Assembly (NCBI GenBank): GCA_030667765.1
Contig: DAOUVF010000023.1
Location: 1 to 14,565 of the forward strand
Direction of reading: 5' to 3'
Length of the DNA: 14,565 bases
DNA from: Bacteroides sp.
GTDB lineage: Bacteria > Bacteroidota > Bacteroidia > Bacteroidales > SM23-62
The notes below the pieces were generated by a model. The model was not told the origin of the DNA. It did not search any database and was given only the letters and a program-made list of their open reading frames with translations. The position numbers and the translations under genes are program-made. Positions 8,314 through 14,565 of this stretch are shown piece by piece. The stretch's first letter is position 1, and each line of letters begins with the position of its first letter.

Positions 8314-9110
8314 GGTAGTAGGTTTTTTATTTGATTTAGACTTTGAGTTATGGAGAGCACCTCCGCTGATTCATGCCCACTTAGTTTGTCCAGCAATTCA
8401 TCCAGGAATACCGAACTTACAGGTCCCCATCCCTCTTCATCCAATCCATGCGTATTGTAAATAAACCATCCCGAAGGTCCCTTCAGGAATTCATGGATGG
8501 CTTCTTCGAGATGCTGGTCAATATTCTCCGGTCCGTGAGATATACAGGTCAGGCGGAACTGACCCGGGTGGGGCAGGGGATTTACGACAGATCCGCCGGT
8601 CCGGATGGCCTTCACTTTTGTTTTAATCCAGGCTTCAATCGCCTGATTTGAAGCGTTGTAGGGAAAGTTAAACACAGCATTCTTTTCCTCGAACCCATCC
8701 AGTTCCCTTGAAAATATGTCCAGGCATTTATTTACCAGTTTCTGTGCATCTTCCAGAGGAAGCTTTTGCAGATTGCTGTGGTTGTATCCATGGGGCATGA
8801 TCTCGTGTCCCCTGGACTGCAGGTCATTCCAGAGATTAAAATCTCCAACCGGCCAGGCGTGATACTCGTTGGGTAATTCGAACCGCTTTTCATGAGCCGA
8901 GGCGATTACGTTGATAGCGGCTGAGAGCCCGTATTTTTCGTAGATCTCAGCTGTCCTGACACTTGACTTTTCAAAACCATCATCATAACTGAGGGTAATT
9001 ATATGTCTCTTACCGGATTTCCCCGGTATGCATGCACCTGTTATCAGGTATGCCGATCCCAGTCCAAGCGCAGTGAGGGCTTTTCTTCTCGTGATTGTTT
9101 TCATTTCCAT
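8310..9110 (-). CDS. NodB/CE4-like polysaccharide deacetylase, Tat-type lipoprotein signal
   Basis: A 266-aa protein predicted to remove acyl groups from a glycan. With the start at 9110, the N-terminus MEMKTITRRKALTAL shows a twin arginine followed by a hydrophobic core and ITGAC, a lipobox (Cys27), which suggests Tat export and lipidation. NodB-type motifs are visible: TLSYDDG with Asp43 and Asp44 (catalytic base and metal ligand), HGYNH with His107 and His111 as the metal histidines, FPYN at 149-152 in place of the usual RxPYG, and NTHG with His221 near the C-terminus. The usual Arg of the RxPYG motif is replaced by Asn148. A longer reading from a TTG at 9125 adds only five residues; ATG codons at 9110 or 9104 are more natural starts. 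The gene sits 7 nt after the DUF5107-TPR gene, and its stop overlaps the GH2 start (ATGA). The fold is clear; the exact substrate is unknown. Confidence 0.85.
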   Translation of the reverse strand: MEMKTITRRKALTALGLGSAYLITGACIPGKSGKRHIITLSYDDGFEKSSVRTAEIYEKYGLSAAINVIASAHEKRFELPNEYHAWPVGDFNLWNDLQSRGHEIMPHGYNHSNLQKLPLEDAQKLVNKCLDIFSRELDGFEEKNAVFNFPYNASNQAIEAWIKTKVKAIRTGGSVVNPLPHPGQFRLTCISHGPENIDQHLEEAIHEFLKGPSGWFIYNTHGLDEEGWGPVSSVFLDELLDKLSGHESAEVLSITQSLNQIKNLLP

Positions 9111-9117
9111 GAAATAA

Positions 9118-12100
9118 TTATTCAATAAGGGTTATTACTGAACCTGTCTCAAGCTGATTTAGCAGGGCTGCAGCCCAGATATGATTCATATTCAGATCTA
9201 CTGCTTCTGAAAGTTCCCTCCTGGCAGACGTATTATCACCCTGACCCATGTAGCCCAGTCCCACAAGGTAATATGCATCCGCTCTTTTATCATCAACGGT
9301 CTGCTTTTCACCGAATTTGGCAAAGAAGTCCTCCTCAGGGTTCTCCAGCCTTTCCCTGCCCAGGCGGATCAAGCCTTCGAATATTTCAACTGCTTCCCCG
9401 GTTTTTTCCAGTTTATCAAGCGCCAGGGCCCTGTAGAAATGTATTTCGGAAAGTCCACTGTGCTGCCTTTTTGTGACAGCTTTACGATAATGATCCTTAG
9501 CCTTATCCAGGTCACCCAGTTTTTCATAGGCTGTACCGATAAAATAATGCACCTGTGTGGAGCGGCCTCCCCTGTAAGGTTCAGCGACCATCATATTGTC
9601 AGGATATTCGAGAGCCTTCAGGTAATCCTCCAGTGCCTGTTCAATTCTTCCATCCCGAAAATTATTCCACCCCCTCAGGAGGTGTACGTCCACATAGGAA
9701 GAATAGGCTTTGCTGATGCCCTCCCACTGCCGGAAGTAATTATTGCTTATCACATCAAGGGCTTCATCATATCTGCCCAATTGAACCAGCAGCATAACCT
9801 CCCTGGCAAGTGCATCTGACACGTTGTTGTCCGCTATAGCCCGGTGATTATCCTGCAGTATTATTAATCGTTTTTCGGGGTTAATCCTTCCATCTGCATA
9901 CACCAGGTCAAGTTCATATAGCAGCCGCTGGTCCTTATTGTTCAGGGCGACTGCCTTTTCATAGCACCGGATGGCTTCGGGGATATCTTTCCGGATCTTA
10001 TAATAAGCCCAGCCCAGGTTCCGGTACAGGGTCGGGAAATCCTGTTCAAGCTCACTTGCTTCTTCCCACAGGGTTAATGCTTGTTCGGGCTGTGTTTCAA
10101 AAAGCAGATTGCCAAGATAATGGCGTGCTTGTGCATCTGTGGGATTGGTATTTATGGCAGCTTCCAGGATCCGGATAGATTCCAGCCTGAACGGGAAGCA
10201 GTAATCGGGATTTCTTCCGGAAGCCTGTTTGTAATGCTCCGATGCCCGGTCATGATTCCCCAGCTTTTGATAGTAATACCCCAGGAAATAGTCCCACATG
10301 GGGTATTCCCTTTGTCCCTTTGAAAGGGAGGTACCGTTGACTGCCAGCACCTTGATGGCATCTTCCCAGCATCCGGCATTCGCATAATCAAGGGATAGCT
10401 CCAGGTAGGTTTGAACGTAATCATGGAACCTGCCCTTGAGGGATTCAAGGGAATTTTCAGCTTCCGCTGTATTGCCAAGTGCTTCATGGCAGAGGTAGAT
10501 CTCGAATTCCGACCAGCTATCGAGGGGATCTGATTTCCTTGTTGCCTGGCAGATTTTCAGGGCCTTTTCAGCTTGGCCAAGTTTTCTGAGGACAGTGGAC
10601 CTCAGGTTCCATGCCTTGGTATTTTTATGGTTGGTTGAAATAGAGCGGTCAAGATGCCCGAGCGACATCTCATAATTGCCTTCCAGGCAATCCAGCTGGG
10701 CTAATTGAAAATAAGCAGCGGAATGAAATGCTTGGCTCCAGGTGGCCTGGTAGAGGTTTGTATAGGCTGCCTCGTGGTTACCCATATATTGCTGGCATAA
10801 ACCAAGGTAGTAATAGGCCTCACCATCGCGTGGTTTTGTATGATTGTTTGTAATACGACCGACGGCAATTTTAAAGTGATCTTCAGCCTTGTCATATATT
10901 CCTTTTCTGAGATAGATGAGTCCATATGCTATGTTAACCCTGTAGTTTGCAGGGTCCCTGCCCAATGCCTCCTCGTAATAGGGTTCAGGTTTAAAAGAGG
11001 GATTATAGAATTGCTCAAGTCTGAGACCGGTCATGTATAATTCCTCAACGCTATTGATTTCAGTGGGAGGTTTGGGCGGAACAGCCACATCCGGCATGGG
11101 CTCCTCTTTCACATCCACTGGCTGGTAGCTGATCAGTTCTTCCCCTTCTGAGGAGAAAAGGGTTGTTTTAAGGTCTGTATCCTTTGTTGTTCCCGGAATG
11201 CGAACCTCGTGTGTAAAAGGCAGGGAAGGATCAATATCGATTTCTGCCTCATACAAAATCTCTTCTCCTTCCTGCAGGATAACTTTTGCATTTTTTCTTT
11301 CTGATGTAGTATTGAATCCGATCAGGACCATGTTATCACCAGTCCGCTCCAGATTCACAGCGGCATCCAGGTTGGCATTTTTGATGCTTTTAAGTTCACG
11401 GATGGGATAGAAATATTGTTTCAGGTATTTTGATTCATATGGTTGCAACCAGCTGTAATCAGGCTGGTTATCAGAGTATCCCCCGATCATTATTTCCAGC
11501 TCTGGACCGTCGGTTTCTGTCAGAGCGACATCCCACATCTTGCCCCTGGGACCCGTACTCCAGGTCCAGAATTTTTTCCCTGGTGCGATATGGTGGTTCG
11601 AAAAGCAAAGAATACCGGCCTCTTTGCCATGATCATATCCTCCCACGAAATCATCTTCATAATTCCAGCAGAATATACTGGTCCACTCAGGATGGTTCTT
11701 CCACCAGCTGATGTCCACACCTTCAGTGTAATCCACCCTGTTGTAGACCTCATGTGCCAAGGGCCAGTGGACGAACTGGTTCTTCCCGTGGTAGGTCCCG
11801 AATTGTGTTGACGGCGGGAATAATACCTGGTACTGCTCATTTGTATGCACCCCCATATTGGCGAAATAAAGGAAGGAATGGGTGAAGGGGGTCCGGTTGA
11901 AGGGCCGGAAAGTTACTTCAAAATAAGATTTGCCAGGGTAGACAGTAAGGCCCAGCATGAACTTCATCCTGTGCCGGATCTCCAGTTCCCCTATCCATAG
12001 TGTGGCACTGCCATCATCATTCTCCACCATGGTATAATCCACCGGCATAAAAGCTGTGGCTCTGTGATGGTGAGGAAAATTCCATTCTATACCTCCTGAG

Positions 12101-12510
12101 ATCCAGGCGCCGAGCATACCTATCAGCGCGGGTTTGATCACATGCTGCCGGTAAATAAAATCATATCCGTTTGTCTTGTCCAGTGCACCGAACAACCTGC
12201 CGCCAATCTCAGGCAGGATATCTATCTTGATATATTCATTTTCAAGAAAGACCAGGTCATAATCCTTCACGACCCTGGTGTCGGACAAACTTTCATAGAT
12301 GGGGTAGGGGTAGACCTTTCCCTGTGCTCCCTGGTATGCCCTCCCGTCATAAAACCTGGGATTGGGATCGGGATCATCCACGAGATAAGTAGGGAAGGAT
12401 ACTGATTCCTCCCAGATCTTTGCAGTTGATTTCTGGGTGTCTGGTTCCTGACAATACAGTCCGGTTATCACAAAAATAGTGGAAGCAATAACAATGGTTG
12501 TTTTCTTCAT
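9118..12510 (-). CDS. DUF5107 domain plus TPR-repeat protein, exported, 1130 aa
   Basis: A very large exported protein. Residues 1-20 form a signal peptide (KKTTIVIAS core, ending LYC-Q; Cys20 could be a lipid site but the lipobox is poor). Residues about 35-400 match the DUF5107 family: NEYIKIDILPEIGGRL (91-106) is like the first strands of the galactose-mutarotase superfold, IEWNFPHHHR (141-150) carries conserved Glu142 and His147-149, and a GGYSDNQPDYSW segment lies at 343-354. About 75 residues of beta-rich sequence and a proline linker (PPKPPTE, 478-484) follow. Residues about 490-1125 consist of roughly 15 TPR-like helical repeats, for example YYYLGLCQQYMGNHEAA and HYFIGTAYEKLGDLDKAK. 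The family is common in Bacteroidota carbohydrate clusters, but I know of no reaction I can assign. A sugar-binding or carbohydrate-active catalytic domain on a TPR scaffold is the inference. It starts 3 nt after the VOC gene stop and is followed 7 nt later by the deacetylase. Confidence 0.88.
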   Translation of the reverse strand: MKKTTIVIASTIFVITGLYCQEPDTQKSTAKIWEESVSFPTYLVDDPDPNPRFYDGRAYQGAQGKVYPYPIYESLSDTRVVKDYDLVFLENEYIKIDILPEIGGRLFGALDKTNGYDFIYRQHVIKPALIGMLGAWISGGIEWNFPHHHRATAFMPVDYTMVENDDGSATLWIGELEIRHRMKFMLGLTVYPGKSYFEVTFRPFNRTPFTHSFLYFANMGVHTNEQYQVLFPPSTQFGTYHGKNQFVHWPLAHEVYNRVDYTEGVDISWWKNHPEWTSIFCWNYEDDFVGGYDHGKEAGILCFSNHHIAPGKKFWTWSTGPRGKMWDVALTETDGPELEIMIGGYSDNQPDYSWLQPYESKYLKQYFYPIRELKSIKNANLDAAVNLERTGDNMVLIGFNTTSERKNAKVILQEGEEILYEAEIDIDPSLPFTHEVRIPGTTKDTDLKTTLFSSEGEELISYQPVDVKEEPMPDVAVPPKPPTEINSVEELYMTGLRLEQFYNPSFKPEPYYEEALGRDPANYRVNIAYGLIYLRKGIYDKAEDHFKIAVGRITNNHTKPRDGEAYYYLGLCQQYMGNHEAAYTNLYQATWSQAFHSAAYFQLAQLDCLEGNYEMSLGHLDRSISTNHKNTKAWNLRSTVLRKLGQAEKALKICQATRKSDPLDSWSEFEIYLCHEALGNTAEAENSLESLKGRFHDYVQTYLELSLDYANAGCWEDAIKVLAVNGTSLSKGQREYPMWDYFLGYYYQKLGNHDRASEHYKQASGRNPDYCFPFRLESIRILEAAINTNPTDAQARHYLGNLLFETQPEQALTLWEEASELEQDFPTLYRNLGWAYYKIRKDIPEAIRCYEKAVALNNKDQRLLYELDLVYADGRINPEKRLIILQDNHRAIADNNVSDALAREVMLLVQLGRYDEALDVISNNYFRQWEGISKAYSSYVDVHLLRGWNNFRDGRIEQALEDYLKALEYPDNMMVAEPYRGGRSTQVHYFIGTAYEKLGDLDKAKDHYRKAVTKRQHSGLSEIHFYRALALDKLEKTGEAVEIFEGLIRLGRERLENPEEDFFAKFGEKQTVDDKRADAYYLVGLGYMGQGDNTSARRELSEAVDLNMNHIWAAALLNQLETGSVITLIE

Positions 12511-12513
12511 TTT

Positions 12514-13506
12514 TTATTCCGTATAATTCCATAAAAGTTCCATGGTCACTCCACCGGCATCTTCAAGGTCAATATATTCATACCTGCCGGAGCCGGGTTG
12601 CCCTTTCTCTCCCCATGTACCACCCATGGAATTCACATAGCCCCTTGATGCATAATCTTCCAATACCCAGTCCATATCATCCACACTGAATGCCAGGTGG
12701 TGGATCCCTTCGCCATGCTTATTAATATGATCTTCGTAAACAATCGGAGGTTTTACAGGGATGCACCACTCATAGGCAACCGTGCCGTGTCTTTGCCAGC
12801 CCTGTATCAGTTCATGGTCGACGATTTCCCCGTAATATCTGGTCTCTCCCAGTACAGGATGGTTGATCTGGAATTCAGGGAAGCCCAATTTTGCCCAGTA
12901 GGCCGAAATTTCCTCAGCATCCCTGATAGCAAAAGCATACTGGTTGATTTTCATCTGGTGCCCGTTTTCGGCAGTAAGTTCCTGCCATGGGGAAGGATCA
13001 CCATAGGTAAATCCGAGGATGTATTTACCTTCCTTCCGGGTATCCATCAATGTGTACTTCAGGTCTCCTCTGCCTGTAAAGATGGTAATCTCCTCGAGTA
13101 AATCCACGCCGATCAATGAAAGCCTATCCAGCTCTTTTACCAGCTGATCGGAGTCTTCAAGCCGGTGCACGAGGCTCATTGCCCCCTTACCATGGCTGGC
13201 CAGGAAATCGGAAAATAATGAAATGCCACTAATGGGTTGGATCCAGGCAATATGGGCACCACCAAGATTTGCCAGGGCCAATCGCAGTTGAATGTCTCCA
13301 TTGATATTATCCAGCCTGGCTTCTACTGTATCCAGATCCAGGACCTGGTTGAATCCCAGATTTTCCCAGTGAGCGATCACGTTATCTATATCATCAATGA
13401 TCCAGAGTACCTGGTCTACATGTTTCAGATGAGCCGGCACCTCGGTTGTTTTACTGCTGCAGGCGGATAGTAGCACTGTCAACAGTATTACTGATAAATG
13501 TCTCAT
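12514..13506 (-). CDS. VOC/glyoxalase-fold lipoprotein, four-module
   Basis: A 330-aa lipoprotein, first gene of the operon. The signal is MRHLSVILLTVLLSAC with a good lipobox (LSAC, Cys16). The rest looks like four beta-alpha-beta-beta-beta modules of the vicinal oxygen chelate superfamily, in two pairs: one starting at HVDQVLWIIDD (29-39), a second around 109-170, a third at QYAFAIRDAEEISAYWAKLGF (189-209) and a fourth at HHLAFSVDDMDW (269-280). Candidate metal ligands in the second half are Glu246 (YEW), His269 or His270 and Glu323 (TMELL), the layout seen in hydroxyphenylpyruvate-dioxygenase-like and glyoxalase-like proteins; the first half keeps His29 and His85. The reaction is unknown: dioxygenase, lyase, epimerase and non-enzymatic binding roles all occur in the superfamily. 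An exported, lipidated VOC protein at the head of a glycosidase operon is unusual. The start ATG is at 13506, after a terminator-like hairpin. Confidence 0.85.
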   Translation of the reverse strand: MRHLSVILLTVLLSACSSKTTEVPAHLKHVDQVLWIIDDIDNVIAHWENLGFNQVLDLDTVEARLDNINGDIQLRLALANLGGAHIAWIQPISGISLFSDFLASHGKGAMSLVHRLEDSDQLVKELDRLSLIGVDLLEEITIFTGRGDLKYTLMDTRKEGKYILGFTYGDPSPWQELTAENGHQMKINQYAFAIRDAEEISAYWAKLGFPEFQINHPVLGETRYYGEIVDHELIQGWQRHGTVAYEWCIPVKPPIVYEDHINKHGEGIHHLAFSVDDMDWVLEDYASRGYVNSMGGTWGEKGQPGSGRYEYIDLEDAGGVTMELLWNYTE

Positions 13507-13592
13507 TTTATTCGGGTTATGTTTGTTTACTGAAAAGCAAGAATCCGGCTACATTTCGCCCGATCATCCTGTTTTCAGTTTTAAAGGAAAAC
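13507..13592 (-). promoter_or_regulatory. Presumed leader/promoter region of the operon, no clear consensus
   Basis: This is the only sizeable non-coding stretch ahead of the eight-gene run and lies just after a terminator, so the operon promoter should be here. I searched the minus strand for the Bacteroidota -7 element (TAnnTTTG) with an upstream TTG and found no convincing match. There is an 8-bp inverted repeat (CTGTTTTC at 13569-13576 and GAAAACAG at 13587-13594) that abuts the terminator hairpin. No strong Shine-Dalgarno precedes the VOC gene; the start is preceded by an A-rich stretch (GAATAAA), as is common in this phylum. Confidence 0.4.
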
Positions 13593-13594
13593 AG
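13569..13594. repeat. 8-bp inverted repeat next to the terminator hairpin
   Basis: CTGTTTTC at 13569-13576 is the exact reverse complement of GAAAACAG at 13587-13594, with a 10-nt AT-rich spacer. Its right arm shares two bases with the outer edge of the terminator stem at 13593, so the two structures are nearly exclusive at their junction. It could be a small operator or simply part of the terminator's tail; no function can be assigned from sequence alone. Confidence 0.45.
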
Positions 13595-13626
13595 AAATAG
13601 GCATGCACTTGTACATGCCTATTTCT
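13578..13626 (-). terminator. Rho-independent-type terminator after the T9SS gene
   Basis: On the minus strand, 25 nt after the T9SS gene stop, a perfect 13-bp inverted repeat (AGAAATAGGCATG against CATGCCTATTTCT; arms 13593-13605 and 13614-13626) encloses an 8-nt loop. It is followed on the minus strand by GTTTTCCTTT, a T-rich stretch. The asymmetry (no T tract on the plus-strand side) indicates that it acts on minus-strand transcription. Confidence 0.78.
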
Positions 13627-13650
13627 ATCATTCAGAATTCAGAGATCAAA

Positions 13651-14565
13651 TTATTTCTTGATGATTTTTGCTTCGTGTATCATACCTTCTTCATCGGTAG
13701 CATGAAGGAGGTACATACCACTGCTCAAATCAGAAACATTGATTTTTCTGTCAGGATTATGCAGGACCTTTACTCTCTGTCCCATAACATTGTACACCTC
13801 CACTTTCTTCAGTGGGATCTCCAGGCTGAGGTACAGCATATCAACGGCAGGATTTGGATATACATGGAGGTCGTTGACAATTCTTTCTTGAATGCCCGTG
13901 GTGAGCGCTTCATAAACAAAATCATCAAAGAAGGTCCATCCTGCATGATCATCATCAAATTCACTGTTGGCCTGAGTGATCCATGCAGGCGATGCAGGTG
14001 CCTCATTATCCAGGATCATGGTCAGCGTACCACCAATATCTGTGGACGGATTGGTCCAGTTCAGCTTGAATTCAGTCCAGTCCGCAGCAGCGGGAAGTAC
14101 AAACCTTGCACCCATCTGATTATAGCTTGTGCCAACCGTATCTACATCAGGTGTATAGGTTGTATCTCCATTAATTAGTACCACGACAAAATTGGTGTCA
14201 ATTATATCTGGCATGGTATCTCTTCCCATGGCTACAAATACATCATCAACATATCCATTGTCCGCTGCATCATACGTTCCAATAAGGTCATAAGCAACTG
14301 ATACTGTGTCATTGAGTGAAGAATCAGCCAACCAGGATCCTTGCATATATTCAAAACGGAACTTATTCCAATACTTCGAATCCAGCATCCAGGTGAGGGT
14401 ATTTGTATCTGCGACTGCGTCCACCGGTACAATACCATCTACGTCATCAACCAGGTTATATTTTGTTGCGCCGAGATTCAGGATAAACTGCACCTGACCA
14501 ATATACATGAATTCAATAATGTAATTTGTATCGTCAACGACATCAAAATAACCTTCTGCTCCACC
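13651..14565 (-). CDS. C-terminal part of a T9SS-secreted beta-rich protein (5' end beyond the right edge)
   Basis: The reading frame is open from the right window edge to the TAA at 13651, giving 304 visible residues; the codons between 14565 and 14509 continue in frame (GGAEGYFDVV and on), so the ATG at 14508 is internal and not the start. The visible N-terminal 220 or so residues are rich in Asp, Thr and aromatic residues and look like a beta-sandwich, possibly a carbohydrate-binding module (for example WTEFKLNW and WTFFDDFVYE), but no family is certain. The last 75 residues or so are a type A T9SS sorting domain: VYPNPAVD, then VEVYNVMGQRV, then LSSGMYLLHA and a final KIIKK. The protein is thus secreted through the outer membrane and probably anchored at the cell surface. 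It may take part in binding or cleaving the polysaccharide, but the hairpin downstream separates it transcriptionally from the operon to the left. Confidence 0.87.
   Translation of the reverse strand, partial: GGAEGYFDVVDDTNYIIEFMYIGQVQFILNLGATKYNLVDDVDGIVPVDAVADTNTLTWMLDSKYWNKFRFEYMQGSWLADSSLNDTVSVAYDLIGTYDAADNGYVDDVFVAMGRDTMPDIIDTNFVVVLINGDTTYTPDVDTVGTSYNQMGARFVLPAAADWTEFKLNWTNPSTDIGGTLTMILDNEAPASPAWITQANSEFDDDHAGWTFFDDFVYEALTTGIQERIVNDLHVYPNPAVDMLYLSLEIPLKKVEVYNVMGQRVKVLHNPDRKINVSDLSSGMYLLHATDEEGMIHEAKIIKK

Noticed and set aside
9118..9125. TTG at 9125 as start of the deacetylase, giving an 8-nt overlap with the DUF5107-TPR gene
   Set aside because: TTG is a rare start, the extra five residues (NNYF and so on) add nothing to the signal peptide, and ATG codons at 9110 and 9104 lie just downstream.
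9118..11040. Repetitive helical segments considered as DNA-level tandem repeats
   Set aside because: They are degenerate protein-level TPR repeats; the nucleotide sequence shows no near-identical units.
13507..13592. Bacteroidota-type -33/-7 promoter ahead of the VOC gene
   Set aside because: The best match to TAnnTTTG has at least two mismatches and no well-placed TTG, so a specific promoter was not called.
13603..14178. Plus-strand open frame of 191 codons opposite the T9SS protein
   Set aside because: It overlaps the sorting domain and the upstream beta-rich part on the other strand and shows no domain. It also starts inside the terminator hairpin.
14508..14509. ATG at 14508 as the start of the T9SS-secreted protein
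   Set aside because: The frame stays open upstream to the window edge and no signal peptide follows this ATG, although a T9SS cargo must have one. The gene therefore begins outside the window.

Overview
The window looks like a piece of a carbohydrate-degradation locus from a member of the Bacteroidota. The evidence is a type IX secretion (T9SS) C-terminal sorting domain, many short lipoprotein signal peptides, weak or absent Shine-Dalgarno sequences, and several protein families that are common in polysaccharide utilization loci (GH2, GH42, a GH51-like enzyme, DUF5107-TPR, a secreted FAD oxidoreductase with a golvesin-like C-terminus). The genus cannot be determined from the sequence. No RNA genes, CRISPR arrays, insertion sequences or integrase genes were seen.

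All genes are on the minus strand, so transcription runs from the right edge to the left edge. At the right edge (13651-14565) is the C-terminal part of a T9SS-secreted beta-rich protein. A strong hairpin followed by a T-rich stretch (about 13578-13626) ends that unit. After a 144-bp intergenic region comes a compact run of eight genes: a VOC-fold lipoprotein (12514-13506), a 1130-aa DUF5107-TPR protein (9118-12510), a NodB/CE4-like deacetylase (8310-9110), a GH2 beta-galactosidase-like lipoprotein (5848-8313), an FAD-dependent oxidoreductase (3785-5851), a GH42 beta-galactosidase (1637-3742), a GH51-like glycosidase lipoprotein (160-1620) and the N-terminus of another lipoprotein cut by the left edge (1-146). 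Gaps range from 4-nt ATGA overlaps to 42 nt, so this is very probably one operon.

Every member of the run begins with an export signal (lipoprotein, Tat-like or ordinary signal peptide). The operon is therefore read as a set of periplasmic or outer-membrane enzymes acting on one galactose-containing and perhaps arabinose-containing, acylated glycan or glycoside: GH2 and GH42 for beta-galactosyl-type linkages, the GH51-like enzyme for arabinofuranosyl or similar residues, and the deacetylase for acetyl groups. The VOC protein, the FAD oxidoreductase and DUF5107-TPR have no clear assigned reaction and are the most interesting part. No SusC/SusD pair, transporter or regulator lies inside the window. 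The substrate is inference, and the catalytic residues quoted were read directly from the translations.
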